Below are positions 1 to 8,550 of a DNA stretch of 17,455 nucleotides, in pieces. Position 1 is the first letter of the stretch; every line of letters starts with the position of its first letter. Position numbers and translations under genes: made by a program. This DNA comes from DAIDJM01 sp964250215 (GTDB lineage Bacteria; Pseudomonadota; Alphaproteobacteria; Acetobacterales; Acetobacteraceae): positions 1-17,455 of the forward strand of contig CAXUEX010000054.1 in NCBI GenBank assembly GCA_964250215.1. The letters run 5' to 3'. Under the pieces are notes generated by a model. It was given only the letters and a program-made list of their open reading frames with translations. It had not been told where the DNA came from and did not search any database.

Positions 1-2771
1 GGATGCGCCGGCACCGGCGGCTCGGCCTCCCCCGGCGCATCCAGCGCGGCAATCAGCGCCTCGCGCAACAACGCCAGCTTGCGTTCGTTCTCCACCTTCA
101 GCCCGAACACGTCCTTGACATAAAAAACATCCACCGCCCGCACCCCGTAGGTGGTTACGTGCGCGGAAGCAATCTGCATGCCCTGCTCGCTGATCGCTGC
201 CGTCACGTCGTGCAGCAGACCGGGCCGGTCGCGGCCATTCACCTCCAGCACAGTGTGCGTGTTGGAAGCGCGGTTGTCGATCACCACGCGCGGCGGCACA
301 TGGATCGCGCGCATCCGCCGCCCGATCACCGCCTGCGCCAGTTTCGGAATCTCCTGGCCCAGGCGCAAACGGCCGGAAAGCGCCTGCTCGATGAGGACAT
401 ACAGCTTCGCCAGCCGGTGCGGCTGATCGAACGCCCCTCCCGCCGCATCCTGCACCCAGAACGTATCCAGCGCCATGCCGTTCGTGAGCGTATGGATGCG
501 CGCATCCACGATCGAGGCACCGGCCACCGCGAGCGCGCCGGCAATGCGGCTGAACAATCCCGCATGGTCCTGCGCATACACCACCACCTCGGTCACGGCG
601 CGCGCCGGCAACGGCTCGGTCTCCACCGTCAGCGGCGCGCCCCGGGCCTCCGCGTCGCGCACGATGCGCGCGTGCCGCGCATGAGTTTCGGGATCGAACG
701 AAAGCCAGTAGCTGGGATAGCCGAGCGCCTCGAACATGGCGCAATCCGCCTCGCTCCAGCCGAGCGAACCCAGCAGCGTCCGCACCGCCTCCTTCGCCCG
801 CTTCACGCGCACGTCGCGCTCGGTGGTGGAAAGGCCGCCGGCCAGAACTTCGGCGACGCGGGCATAGATCTCCCGCAGCAGCGTCGCTTTCCAGCCGTTC
901 CACACGCGCGGCGAAACCGCCCGCATGTCGCACACCGTCAGCACCAGCAGCAATTTCAGCCGCTCCGGCGATTGCACGGTTTCGGCAACATCCAGGATGG
1001 TCTTCGCGTCGTCGATATCGCGCCGGAACGCCGTGCTGCTGAGCAGCAGATGATGCAGCACCAGCCACGAAACGGTCTCGGTCTCCTCCGCGCTCAGCCC
1101 CAGCAACGGTCCCACCTGCATGGCGATGTCGGCGCCCAGAATGGAATGGTCGCCGCCGCGACCCTTCGCGATATCGTGCAGCAGCATTGCCATGTACAGC
1201 GCCCGCCGCGATTGCAGGTCGGTCAGCAGCCCGGTCGCCACCGGCGCAATCTCGGAAAGCTTGCCGCGCTCCATGGTATTCAGCACGCGCACCGCCTCGA
1301 TGGTGTGCTCGTCCACGGTGAAGATGTGATAGGTGTCGAACTGCATCTGTCCCACGATGCGTGCCCAGTCGGGCAGCAGCCGGCCGATCAGCCCGGTCTC
1401 GTTCATCACGGTCAGCCAACGCGCGCCGTCGGGGTTGCCTTCCGGATTGTGGCCGGCGAGCAGATCCAGGAACAATCCGCCGGCCTCGCGGTCGCCGCGA
1501 AGCGAAGCCGCCCGGCGTTCGTGCCGGATCAGTGCGCGCACCGCGAGCGGGTGCAGCACCAGCCGGCGGTCGCGCGCCAGCTTCAGCATCCGCAGCATCC
1601 GGATCGGCTCGGCATCGAAATCGTCCGGCCGGGCCGCCAGCAGCTTGCCGTCGGCCAGCATGAAACCGGCCTGCAGCAGCGATTTGTCCGGCTCCGCCTG
1701 CACCGCCGGCTCGCCCGATGTCGCGCGCACGATCGCCGGCTCCACCACCCGCGTCAGCCGCGTCACGTCGCGCGCGGTCAGAAAGTAGTGGCGCATGAAC
1801 CGCTCCACCCCATCCTGCTGGCCATGCCGCGTGTAGCCCATGCGGGCACCCACCACGGGCTGCAGATCGAAGGTCAGCCGGTCCTCGGCCCGGCCGGAGA
1901 CGTAATGCATGTGAAAACGCACGGTCCAAAGAAAATCCCAGGCGCGGCGCATGCGCCGCAGCTCCTGCGGTTCCAGCAGCCCGAGCGCACCCTGCGCCAG
2001 CTCGTTGGGCGTGAACGGGCCGTAGGCCGCGCGCACCATCCAGTACAGCGTCTGCAGATCGCGCAGGCCGCCGCGCCCTTCCTTGATGTTCGGCTCCACC
2101 AGAAATGCGCTTTCGCCGAAACGACGGTGCCGCTCGGTGCGCTCGGTCTGCTTGGCGGCAATGAAACCCCCCGCCCCCGTCTCGCGCCGCGCCGCATCGA
2201 AACGGCCGAAAAATTCCTCGAACAACGCGCCGTCGCCGGCGATCCGCCGCGCATCCAGCAGACTTGTCCGGATCGTCAGATCCTCCTCGGCATCCACCAG
2301 GCAATGCGCGATGCTGCGCGTGGCGTGCCCCACCTTCAGCCCGAGATCCCACATGAAATAAAGCATGTATTCGATGGTGCGCAGCGTTTCGGGCGCGGGC
2401 TGGTCGGGCGCCAAAAACAGCAGATCGATATCGCTGAACGGCGCCAGCATCGCCCGGCCGTAGCCACCGATGGCCACGATCGCGATGCAATCCGGCAGCG
2501 CGCCGCCCACCACCGTGCGGCTCGCATGATCGAACAGCACGCGCACCACGCCATCGGTCAGTGCGGCCAGGCGCTGGGCCGCTTCCACCCCCGCCATGCG
2601 ATACGTCTCGAAGCTGTCCCGCACATGCTGTTGAATGCGCGCCAGATGCCGCCGGAAAGTTCCCAGCGCGGCCTCGCGCGGCGCCTTGCCGCCGCCCGCG
2701 AGTTGCGCGAGCGCCTGCGCCAGTTGCGCGGCTCCATCTTCCGGAGCCGGAGGTAACGGGGTGTTAAGCAT
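1..2771 (-). CDS. glnD: [Protein-PII] uridylyltransferase / uridylyl-removing enzyme GlnD (C-terminal end beyond window)
   Basis: GlnD is the cytoplasmic nitrogen sensor that adds UMP to PII proteins (GlnB/GlnK) when glutamine is low and removes it when glutamine is high. Translating the minus strand from ATG 2771 gives 923 residues with no stop before the left edge. The nucleotidyltransferase motif GGYGRAMLAPFSDIDLLFL lies at about residues 102-120, with D114 and D116 as expected metal ligands. The HD hydrolase motif LLHDIAKGRGGDHS is near residue 530. Two C-terminal ACT domains follow, marked by 'YAQDHAGLFSRIAGAL' near residue 727 and 'VNGRDRPGLLHDVTAAI' near residue 840. The last visible residues (VENERKLALLREALIAAL and a Pro-rich tail) match the usual end of the family, so probably only a few codons are missing. 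It is divergent from the yraN-like gene, with 37 bp between the starts. Identity is certain from domain order; the exact start is likely but has no strong Shine-Dalgarno. Confidence 0.96.
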   Translation of the reverse strand, partial: MLNTPLPPAPEDGAAQLAQALAQLAGGGKAPREAALGTFRRHLARIQQHVRDSFETYRMAGVEAAQRLAALTDGVVRVLFDHASRTVVGGALPDCIAIVAIGGYGRAMLAPFSDIDLLFLAPDQPAPETLRTIEYMLYFMWDLGLKVGHATRSIAHCLVDAEEDLTIRTSLLDARRIAGDGALFEEFFGRFDAARRETGAGGFIAAKQTERTERHRRFGESAFLVEPNIKEGRGGLRDLQTLYWMVRAAYGPFTPNELAQGALGLLEPQELRRMRRAWDFLWTVRFHMHYVSGRAEDRLTFDLQPVVGARMGYTRHGQQDGVERFMRHYFLTARDVTRLTRVVEPAIVRATSGEPAVQAEPDKSLLQAGFMLADGKLLAARPDDFDAEPIRMLRMLKLARDRRLVLHPLAVRALIRHERRAASLRGDREAGGLFLDLLAGHNPEGNPDGARWLTVMNETGLIGRLLPDWARIVGQMQFDTYHIFTVDEHTIEAVRVLNTMERGKLSEIAPVATGLLTDLQSRRALYMAMLLHDIAKGRGGDHSILGADIAMQVGPLLGLSAEETETVSWLVLHHLLLSSTAFRRDIDDAKTILDVAETVQSPERLKLLLVLTVCDMRAVSPRVWNGWKATLLREIYARVAEVLAGGLSTTERDVRVKRAKEAVRTLLGSLGWSEADCAMFEALGYPSYWLSFDPETHARHARIVRDAEARGAPLTVETEPLPARAVTEVVVYAQDHAGLFSRIAGALAVAGASIVDARIHTLTNGMALDTFWVQDAAGGAFDQPHRLAKLYVLIEQALSGRLRLGQEIPKLAQAVIGRRMRAIHVPPRVVIDNRASNTHTVLEVNGRDRPGLLHDVTAAISEQGMQIASAHVTTYGVRAVDVFYVKDVFGLKVENERKLALLREALIAALDAPGEAEPPVPAH

Positions 2772-2808
2772 TCGCGATGATGGTATCGCCGCACCTCAAA
2801 AGTTCACA

Positions 2809-3237
2809 ATGCAGCCAAACCCTTTCGTATGGCAGGAATGCGGCCGGTGGCATCCGCACCACACCCCGCCGCCCGCTGAAGCTGCCCACGCCAGCAGCGC
2901 CGCGATCGGCCTGCACGCCGAAGCGCTCGCCTGCGAGGCGCTTGTGGACGACGGATGGGAAATCCTCGGCCGCCGCTTGCGCACCGCGGCCGGGGAGATC
3001 GACATCGCGGCCGAACGCAACGGTCTGCTCGCCTTCATCGAAGTCAAGCGCCGCGCCGATCTGCAAACCGCCGCCCGGGCGCTCGGGCCAAAGCAGCGCG
3101 CCCGGCTGATCGGCGCCGCCGAAATCCTCATCGGTCAGAATCCGGGCTGGGGCCGCGCCGGCATCCGCTTCGATGTTCTGCTGCTGGACAAAGCCGGGAA
3201 CATCCGCCGCATCGCCGACGCATTCCGCCTGGAATAA
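2809..3237 (+). CDS. YraN/UPF0102 family protein (putative PD-(D/E)XK nuclease fold)
   Basis: The 142-residue product carries the UPF0102/YraN signature: G34 and A38 in the first helix, 'GWEILGRRLRTAAGEIDIAAE' around residues 49-69 and 'FIEVKRRADL' at 76-85. E63, D65, E78 and K80 form the GEID...EVK pattern of the endonuclease-like PD-(D/E)XK fold, and K95/R99 lie in the conserved following helix. The cellular role of the family is unsettled. The first 30 residues are a proline- and histidine-rich extension before the usual start of the domain. ATG 2809 was chosen because it is the first in-frame ATG that does not overlap glnD, but no clear Shine-Dalgarno precedes it; an in-frame GTG at 2761 is possible and less likely. 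It is divergent from glnD and is followed by a 161-bp spacer before the protease gene, in which I see no feature. Confidence 0.88.
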   Translation: MQPNPFVWQECGRWHPHHTPPPAEAAHASSAAIGLHAEALACEALVDDGWEILGRRLRTAAGEIDIAAERNGLLAFIEVKRRADLQTAARALGPKQRARLIGAAEILIGQNPGWGRAGIRFDVLLLDKAGNIRRIADAFRLE

Positions 3238-3398
3238 AGCCGAGCGCGCACGCGAGCCATCCGACTGGGTAGGCGGCGCGCCAAATCAATCCATCGCAGC
3301 CTCAGCAATCGGCCACGGCCAAGCTTGTCCGCTCCAGCCGCCTTGCCCGGCCGCGGCGCCACGGCCAGTATCCCGGCACTCGTCCCCAAGGACCCCGG

Positions 3399-4978
3399 AT
3401 GCGCCTTTCCGCCCTCTTCCCGCTGGCTTTCGCGGCCGCTTGCGCCTGCCCGCTCCCCGCTGCCTGCCGCCCCGCGCCCGACAGTTTCGCCGATCTCGCC
3501 CAAGCCCTGCTGCCCGGCGTGGTGAACGTCAGCTCCAGCCAGGCCGGCGGCGAGGCCCGCGCCGACGCCCCCGACATGCCGGTATTTCCCCCGGGCTCGC
3601 CGTTCGAACAGTTCTTCCGCGACTTCATGAACCGCCGCCACAACGATCGCGGCAACGAGGGCGGCGGCGAACGCGACCAGACCGATCCCGACCAGGGCCA
3701 GGACCAGGGCCAGGATCAGGGCGGCGGCGAAGCGCCCGACAGCGCGCCGCATCGCGTGCAGAGCCTGGGTTCCGGCTTCATCATCGACCCCTCCGGCCTC
3801 ATCGTCACCAACAACCACGTGATCGACGGCGCCGACGAGATCAGCGTTATCCTGCAGGACAACACAACGCTGAAGGCCACCGTCATCGGCCACGACGACC
3901 GCACCGACCTCGCCGTCCTCCGCGTCAAGCCCGACCGCAAGCTGCCGGCGCTGCGTTTCGGCGACAGCGACAAGGCCCGCGTCGGCGACTGGGTGCTCGC
4001 CATCGGCAACCCGTTCGGCCTCGGCGGCTCGGTCACGGCCGGCATCGTCAGCGCCCGTGGCCGCGATATCCAGCAGGGCCCCTACGACGATTTCATTCAG
4101 ACCGACGCCGCCATCAACCGCGGCAATTCCGGCGGCCCGCTGTTCGACATGCAAGGCGAGGTCATCGGCATCAACACCGCGATCCTCTCGCCCTCCGGCG
4201 GCTCCATCGGCCTCGGTTTCGCCATACCCAGCGGCGAGGCGCGGGTGGTGATCGACCAGCTCATCCATTTCGGCCGCGCCCGCCGCGGCTGGCTCGGCGT
4301 CCATATCCAGCAGGTCACGCCAGACATCGCCGAAAGCCTCGGGCTGCACGGCCGCGATGGCGCGCTGGTGGCCGGGGTGAACACCGGCGGTCCGGCCGAC
4401 CGCGCCGGTATCCACAGCGGCGACGTGATCCTCGATTTCAACGGCCAGCCCTTGCACGAAACCCGCACGCTGCCGCGCGTCGTCGCCGAAACCCCGATCG
4501 CCAGCCGGGTGCCCGTCGATATCTGGCGCGGCGGCCATCAGCAGACCGTGCAGGTGGTCGTGGCCGAAATGCCGGAGGAAAAAGCCAAGCCGGCGCCGCC
4601 CCGCACGCCCCCGCCAGCCGCACTCAGCCTGCCCGAGATCGGCCTGAAGCTTGCCGCGATCGATCCGGAGCTGCGCCGGGAATTCCGGCTCTCGCCCGAT
4701 GCCGCCGGCGTCGTCGTGCTGAGTGTCGGGGGCGCCCCCCCAGCCCGCNNNNNNNNNNGGGCGAGGTCGAACTGCTTCTGCACGTCGCCGGCGACCGCGG
4801 CCTCAAGCCAGGCGACGTGATCGTCTCGGTGCAGCAGAAGAACGTGGCCCAGCCCGGCGACGTGCAGAAGCAGTTCGACCTCGCCCGCCAGCAAGACCGC
4901 CGCAGCGTGCTGCTGCTGGTGCAGGGCGCCGACGGCATGCGGTGGGTGCCGTTGCCGATGCGCAAGAATAACGACTAG
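3399..4978 (+). CDS. Periplasmic serine endoprotease, DegP/DegQ (HtrA) family, interrupted by an assembly gap
   Basis: HtrA proteases degrade or chaperone misfolded envelope proteins in the periplasm. ATG 3399 follows an AAGGA Shine-Dalgarno with good spacing. The N-terminus (MRLSALFPLAFAAACACPL) is a signal peptide, possibly lipoprotein-like because of its cysteines. A D/Q/G-rich linker lies near residues 90-112. The catalytic triad is H140 (TNNHVIDGA), D170 (RTDLAVLRV) and S244 (RGNSGGPL), with spacing typical of DegP. PDZ1 spans about residues 290-390 (RRGWLGVHIQ...AGIHSGDVILDFNG) and PDZ2 about 410 to the end (GVVVLSV...DRGLKPGDVIVSV). Ten Ns at 4749-4758, followed by an inverted 33-bp copy, shift the reading frame between 4748 and 4793. 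Joining 4748 directly to 4793 gives '...GGAPPAR' + 'DRGLKPGD...', a clean 511-residue protein with the spacing expected of PDZ2. The break is therefore probably technical. The TAG stop is at 4976-4978. Confidence 0.93.
3690..3720 (+). repeat. Short 12-bp-period tandem repeat inside the protease linker
   Basis: A degenerate repeat with a period near 12 bases (unit like CCAGGGCCAGGA) encodes the Asp-Gln-Gly-Gln linker between the signal peptide region and the protease domain. Such a linker is flexible and could vary in length between strains by slippage. The repeat is seen directly; the variation is inference. Confidence 0.5.
4749..4758. other. Assembly gap (10 N)
   Basis: Ten Ns lie within the PDZ2 coding region of the protease. 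A round number of Ns suggests a scaffold gap of arbitrary length, so the frame across it cannot be trusted. Confidence 0.98.
4759..4886. repeat. Perfect 33-bp inverted repeat next to the gap (4759-4791 and 4854-4886)
   Basis: The first 33 bases after the Ns are the exact reverse complement of 4854-4886, with a 62-base spacer. The right arm encodes normal PDZ2 sequence (GDVQKQFDLA). The left arm encodes nothing expected in an HtrA protein, so it is probably a fold-back or mis-joined contig end rather than genomic sequence. Confidence 0.9.
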
Positions 4979-5829
4979 GCCTTTGTTTAGCGAGCAACTT
5001 TATCGGCGCGCTGACGCGGTGCGTGCCGCCCAAAAACAGGTTCGACGGTATTCGTTCGTATCCGGCGGTGGCCTGGCCGATTCTGCGGCGCGGGCTTCGG
5101 CCTCAAGCTCGGCGCGGGCGGCACGAATGCGCGCCAGACGGGCCTGCTTGTTGCGCATCCAATCCGGTGGTTCGTCACCACGGCGTGTGCTGCCATGCTC
5201 GGCGTTCTCGGCCGCATCCTCGGCTTGCGCGCGCGCCAGCCACTCGGCCACTTCACGGGCAAGCTCGGCCTCGGCCTCGACCATGCGGGCGTAGCTCATC
5301 GCCTTGTGCTTCGAAGCGTTGGCTTTGATCTTGGTGCCGTCAACCGCAACATGGTTCAGCCCGGCCAAGCCGGCCTTGCGGCATAGCGCCAGCACCTGCA
5401 CGAACAGGCCCGCCAGGGCATCAAGATGGCGACGGCGGAATTCGCTGATGGTGCGAAATCCGGCTGGTTCAGCGCCGTGACTGCCTGGAAATCCAGCCGC
5501 TCCTCGCAGGCCCGGGCGATCCGCCGCGATGAATAGACCCCGTTGCAATAAGCATAGAGCAGCAGAGCAACCATCATCGCCGGATGGTAAGGCGGATAGC
5601 CCTTTACCTCGGCGTAGGCGCCCATGATCGAGGAAAGATCGAGTTCCTCGCAAACCAGATCGCGGATCAGGTGGGCGGGATGGCCGGCGGGGACGAAGTC
5701 GGCCACCGAGGGTGGAAGCAACCAGACCTCGTCGGTCTTCCAGGAACGAAACACTTTGCTCATGACGCAACAGAATCATCTCGGATCGCGCCGCGTCGAG
5801 AGGATTCAGGCGTTACCGGGACAGGCTCC
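4979..5829 (-). mobile_element. Decayed IS1182-family insertion sequence remnant
   Basis: The stretch between the protease stop and the 52-bp palindrome is filled by a broken transposase reading right to left plus short flanks. The transposase N-terminus starts at 5763. The 65 bases between it and the palindrome would contain the right end (read inwards, GGAGCCTGTCCCGGTAAC near 5828-5811). No convincing matching inverted repeat is visible at the left side. At about 850 bp it is roughly half the usual length of an IS1182-type element, in keeping with an internal deletion. The exact boundaries are inferred and no target duplication was identified. Confidence 0.75.
4987..5763 (-). pseudogene. 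IS1182-family transposase, frameshifted and internally deleted
   Basis: The N-terminus from ATG 5763 (MSKVFRSWKTDEVWLLPPS, then 'FVPAGHPAHLIRDLV' and 'YPPYHPAMMVALLLYAYCNG') is the DUF772-type N-terminal domain of IS1182/IS5-like transposases. The frame breaks after 'LNQPDF', near 5455, where one C (a G on the plus strand) is missing from a TTC-CGC junction. The next frame continues as 'RTISEFRRRHLDALAGLF', 'VAVDGTKIKANASKHKAMSY' (the first DDE aspartate region) and a charged coiled-coil-like stretch. Soon after, around 5060-5110, the sequence returns to the first frame with 'RRIRTNTVEPVFGRHAPRQ' and a stop at 4987. 'TVEPVFG' is a C-terminal landmark of the family, so most of the catalytic core between them is deleted. 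The gene cannot make active transposase. Confidence 0.82.
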
Positions 5830-5882
5830 TAGAGCGTGACCAGCACCGATGTCTGATCCAATCCGAGCCGGTCGTGCTCTAG
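5829..5882 (-). repeat. 52-bp palindromic repeat, copy A (core 5830-5881)
   Basis: The core starts TAGAGC and ends GCTCTA, with C and G outside it completing CTAG at both ends. The outer arms form a 14-position stem with two mismatches and one wobble; an inner GATTGGATC-like hairpin lies at the centre. Read in the direction of the upstream cyclase gene, it aligns without gaps to copy B at 17404-17455 with 45 of 52 identical positions. Its first three bases in that direction are the TAG stop of the cyclase gene. It resembles in style the short intergenic palindromes known from alphaproteobacteria (for example the RIME elements of rhizobia), but I cannot assign it to a named family. It may act as a transcription terminator. 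Confidence 0.85.
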
Positions 5883-6670
5883 CCATCCACGATGCCGACC
5901 GCCCGCACCCAGCCGGCGCTCGCGGCGCGGATTTTCACCGGGAAGCAGGCGATCTCGAAACCGTGCGGCGGCAGCGCTTCCAGATTGTGCAGCTTTTCCA
6001 TCTGGAAATAACCGATGTCGCGCCCGGCTTTGTGGCCTTCCCAGATGATCGATGGATCGTGCGTTTCCGCCCAGCGCCTGGCGGTGTGCACGAACGGCGC
6101 GTCCCACGACCAGCCATCGGTGCCGACGATGCGAACACCTTGCCTGGCCAGAAATAGCGTGGCGTCGCGGCCCATGCCGCAGCCGCGCGCAACGTAATCA
6201 GGGCTGCCATAAGCGGCGCCGGCGCTGGTGTTCACCACCACGATGTCGAGCGGCTGCAGGCGGTGGCCGATGCGCTGGAGTTCGCGCCCGACATCGTCGG
6301 CAGTGGCGACCTGGCCATCGGCGAAATGGCGGAAATCCAGTTTCACGGCCGGGCGCCAGCACCAATCCAGTGGCAGTTCGTCGATTGTCTGCGCGCGACG
6401 GCTTCCGGTGGGCAGTGCTGCGTCCTGCGTCGCATGGAAATGCCATGGCGCGTCCATATGCGTGCCGTTGTGGGTGGAGAGCCGCACCTGTTCGATCGCC
6501 CAGCCTTGCTGGTCCGGCAAATCGGATATGGCGAGGCCGGGGAAGCAGGCGGCGAGCTGGTCCGCGCCTTCGGCATGAGCGACGTAGGTGAGATGCGGCC
6601 CGAAGCCGGGCGGGTCGGCGGCCACGTCGTTTTCCAACGGTATCGAGAGGTCGATGAGTCGGCGGGCCAT
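5879..6670 (-). CDS. Cyclase family protein (kynurenine-formamidase-like metal hydrolase)
   Basis: The 263-residue product belongs to the cyclase family (PF04199), metal-dependent enzymes that hydrolyse amides, lactones or cyclic diketones. The signature is STHNGTHMDAPWHF at residues 65-78, with H67, H71, D73 and H77 as probable metal ligands. 'RLIDLSIPLENDVAADPPGF' at the N-terminus and 'VVVNTSAGAAYGSPDYVARG' are also typical. ATG 6670 is chosen because GGAGG lies nine bases upstream; the in-frame ATG at 6679 would leave no spacing. The TAG stop is formed by the outer end of palindromic repeat A. The gene is divergent from an SDR gene, with 80 bp between the starts. No kynurenine pathway genes are nearby, so the substrate is more likely an intermediate of the surrounding catabolic genes. 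That assignment is inference. Confidence 0.88.
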   Translation of the reverse strand: MARRLIDLSIPLENDVAADPPGFGPHLTYVAHAEGADQLAACFPGLAISDLPDQQGWAIEQVRLSTHNGTHMDAPWHFHATQDAALPTGSRRAQTIDELPLDWCWRPAVKLDFRHFADGQVATADDVGRELQRIGHRLQPLDIVVVNTSAGAAYGSPDYVARGCGMGRDATLFLARQGVRIVGTDGWSWDAPFVHTARRWAETHDPSIIWEGHKAGRDIGYFQMEKLHNLEALPPHGFEIACFPVKIRAASAGWVRAVGIVDG

Positions 6671-6750
6671 GGTTTGCATCCTCCAATGTTGCACCTGGCG
6701 TGCAGGGAAGACTCGTGGGTCGGCGCGCGGCAAGGCATACTGGCTCCGGC
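6671..6750. promoter_or_regulatory. Shared divergent promoter region with TGCAC-N5-GTGCA dyad
   Basis: The 80 bases between the cyclase and SDR starts must carry both promoters. A perfect dyad TGCACCTGGCGTGCA lies at 6690-6704, just upstream of the cyclase Shine-Dalgarno, and could be an operator. No convincing -35/-10 pair was recognised. Confidence 0.3.
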
Positions 6751-7629
6751 ATGAATGAGAAGATGGGTATGGGCATGAACGAAGGCGGCGAGCGCGTGGC
6801 GTGGGTGACGGGCGCGTCGTCCGGCATTGGCGAGGCGCTGGCGCGGGAATTGGCGCGCGAGGGCTGGTTGCTGATCCTGTCCGGCCGTCGCGAGGCGGCG
6901 CTGCGGGCGGTCGCCGCACAAGCCGGCGGCGCGGCGTTGGTGCTGCCGTTCGAGGCGACGGATTACGATGCGCTGCCGGGCGTGGTGGCGCAGGCGATCG
7001 CGTGGCGCGGCCGGATCGACCTGCTGGTGAACAATGCCGGCATCAGCCAACGCAGCCTGGCGCTGGATACCGGGTTCGACGTGTATCGGCAGCTGATGGA
7101 GACAGATTTTTTCGCGCCGTTGCGGCTGACGCAGCTCGTGGTGCCGCATCTGGTGCAGCGCCGGTGCGGCCGGATCGTCGCGATCAGTTCGCTGGCGGGA
7201 CGGATCGGCTCGCCGCTGCGCAGCGGCTACTGCGCCGCGAAACACGCGCTGCTCGGGTATTTCGAGGCGCTGCGGGCGGAACTGGAGCTGGCCTATGGCG
7301 TGGGGGTGACAAGCGTGCTGCCGGGATCGGTGCGCACCGCGATCGCGGCGAATGCGCTGCAGGCCGATGGCTCCGTGCGTGGCATTTCCGATGAGAACAT
7401 CGACGCCGGCATGGACCCGGGCGCTGCCGCGCGAATGATTTTGGATGGTATCCGGAATGGCTTGCGCGAAATCGTGGTGGCGCAGGGCGGGGAGTTGGCC
7501 GCTTCCGAACTGCGCGTGCGCGATCCGGAGCGCCTGTTCGATGGCCTGGCGCGGGAGGGCGCGCGGCTGGCGGGGATGCGCGCGGCTGCCGGCGCGGATT
7601 TCCGGCCGGATCCGCGGCGGGTGGTGTAG
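6751..7629 (+). CDS. SDR family NAD(P)-dependent oxidoreductase
   Basis: The 292-residue protein is a classical short-chain dehydrogenase. It has the nucleotide-binding motif TGASSGIG (residues 20-27), NNAG (94-97), catalytic serine in 'AISSLAG' (S146 or S147), Y160 and K164 in YCAAK, and PGSVRT at 191-196. Arg-rich 'SGRREAALRAV' after the second strand suggests NADP preference. A tail of about 40 residues beyond the usual SDR core is present. Several in-frame ATGs (6751, 6763, 6775) lie close together and none has a good Shine-Dalgarno; 6751 is taken as the first after the divergent promoter region. It probably interconverts an alcohol and a ketone in the same pathway as its neighbours. Its stop abuts that of the next gene as TAGCTA, the two genes converging with no spacer. 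Confidence 0.88.
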   Translation: MNEKMGMGMNEGGERVAWVTGASSGIGEALARELAREGWLLILSGRREAALRAVAAQAGGAALVLPFEATDYDALPGVVAQAIAWRGRIDLLVNNAGISQRSLALDTGFDVYRQLMETDFFAPLRLTQLVVPHLVQRRCGRIVAISSLAGRIGSPLRSGYCAAKHALLGYFEALRAELELAYGVGVTSVLPGSVRTAIAANALQADGSVRGISDENIDAGMDPGAAARMILDGIRNGLREIVVAQGGELAASELRVRDPERLFDGLAREGARLAGMRAAAGADFRPDPRRVV

Positions 7630-8526
7630 CTACCCCGCCTTTTCCAGCTCGCTCTGCCCCTGCGCCCAGGAGCTTTCCGGCACCACGCTGCCGGCCGTGT
7701 CGCCGATTTCCACCCAGCGCGCCGCCACCTGTTCGGCCGCATCGTCGCCCGCGCCGATGTGGATGCCGCGCGTGAGCGTGATGTGCGCCTGCTCGAAGCT
7801 GCCGGCGCCGGCGCACAGGATGGCGCGGGTGGGCGCATCCTCCGATACCAGCGCCAGCAGGCCGGGGCTGACGGATTCCGGCGTTAGTTTCGCGATCAGA
7901 TCCGGCGCGAGCAGGCCTTCCATCATGCGCGTGGCGGCGGTGGGGGCGAGGCAATTCACGCGGATGTCGTTCTTTCGGCCTTCGATCGCGAGCGTTTGCA
8001 TCAGCCCGACCAGCGCCATCTTGGCGGCGGCGTAATTGGCCTGGCCGAAATTGCCGAACAGGCCGGAGGAAGACGTGGTCATGACGATGCGGCCGTAATT
8101 CTGTGCCCGCATGATGTCCCACACGGCTTTTGTGCAATAGGCCGCGCCCATCAGGTGCACATCGATCACCGCGCGGAAATCCGCCATGTCCATCTTGGCG
8201 AAGCTCTTGTCGCGCAGGATGCCGGCGTTGTTGACGAGGATATCGACGCGGCCCCAGCGATCCATGGCCGCGGCGACCATTTCCTGCACCTGCGACGCAT
8301 CCGCCACCGAGGCGCCGTTCGCCAAGGCGTGGCCGCCCGCCGCCTCGATTTCGGCCGCCACCGCCTGCGCCGCCGAGATCGAGCCGCCGGTGCCGGCCAG
8401 CGCGCCGCCGAGATCGTTGACCAAAACCTTGGCGCCGCGCCGCGCCAGCAGAAGCGCGTGCGCGCGGCCCAGGCCACCGCCGGCACCTGTTACGATAGCG
8501 ACGCGACCTGCGAGATCGATGGCCAT
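7630..8526 (-). CDS. SDR dehydrogenase, (3R)-hydroxyacyl-CoA dehydrogenase / HSD17B4-like
   Basis: The 298-residue protein starts with a nucleotide-binding motif TGAGGGLGRAHAL (13-25) and 'VLVNDLGG', the form typical of the dehydrogenase domain of peroxisomal multifunctional enzyme 2. NNAG (99-102), 'TTSSSGLFGNFGQANYAAAK' with S152/S153, Y165 and K169 give the catalytic set. Family members oxidise 3-hydroxyacyl-CoA, including steroid or branched side-chain CoA esters. GGAGA upstream of ATG 8526 supports the start. It lies 24 bp after the thioesterase gene and is the third gene of the minus-strand thiolase-thioesterase-SDR operon, consistent with beta-oxidation. The C-terminal 50 residues extend past the usual core. 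The fold is certain; the exact substrate is not. Confidence 0.9.
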   Translation of the reverse strand: MAIDLAGRVAIVTGAGGGLGRAHALLLARRGAKVLVNDLGGALAGTGGSISAAQAVAAEIEAAGGHALANGASVADASQVQEMVAAAMDRWGRVDILVNNAGILRDKSFAKMDMADFRAVIDVHLMGAAYCTKAVWDIMRAQNYGRIVMTTSSSGLFGNFGQANYAAAKMALVGLMQTLAIEGRKNDIRVNCLAPTAATRMMEGLLAPDLIAKLTPESVSPGLLALVSEDAPTRAILCAGAGSFEQAHITLTRGIHIGAGDDAAEQVAARWVEIGDTAGSVVPESSWAQGQSELEKAG

Positions 8527-8550
8527 GATGTTTCTCCGGATATCGTTTCG

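Noticed and set aside
3..2756. 917-codon open frame on the plus strand opposite glnD
   Set aside because: Arg/His/Gln-rich with no domain, exactly antisense to a clearly conserved GlnD; a shadow frame of GC-rich codon use.
3135..4538. 467-codon minus-strand frame opposite the protease
   Set aside because: Ala/Gly/Val/Asp-rich composition without motifs; mirrors the HtrA coding frame, whose triad and PDZ motifs are unmistakable.
5879..6670. Kynurenine formamidase (KynB) assignment
   Set aside because: Shares the metal motif of the cyclase family, but no tryptophan-degradation genes are nearby, so only the family name is kept.
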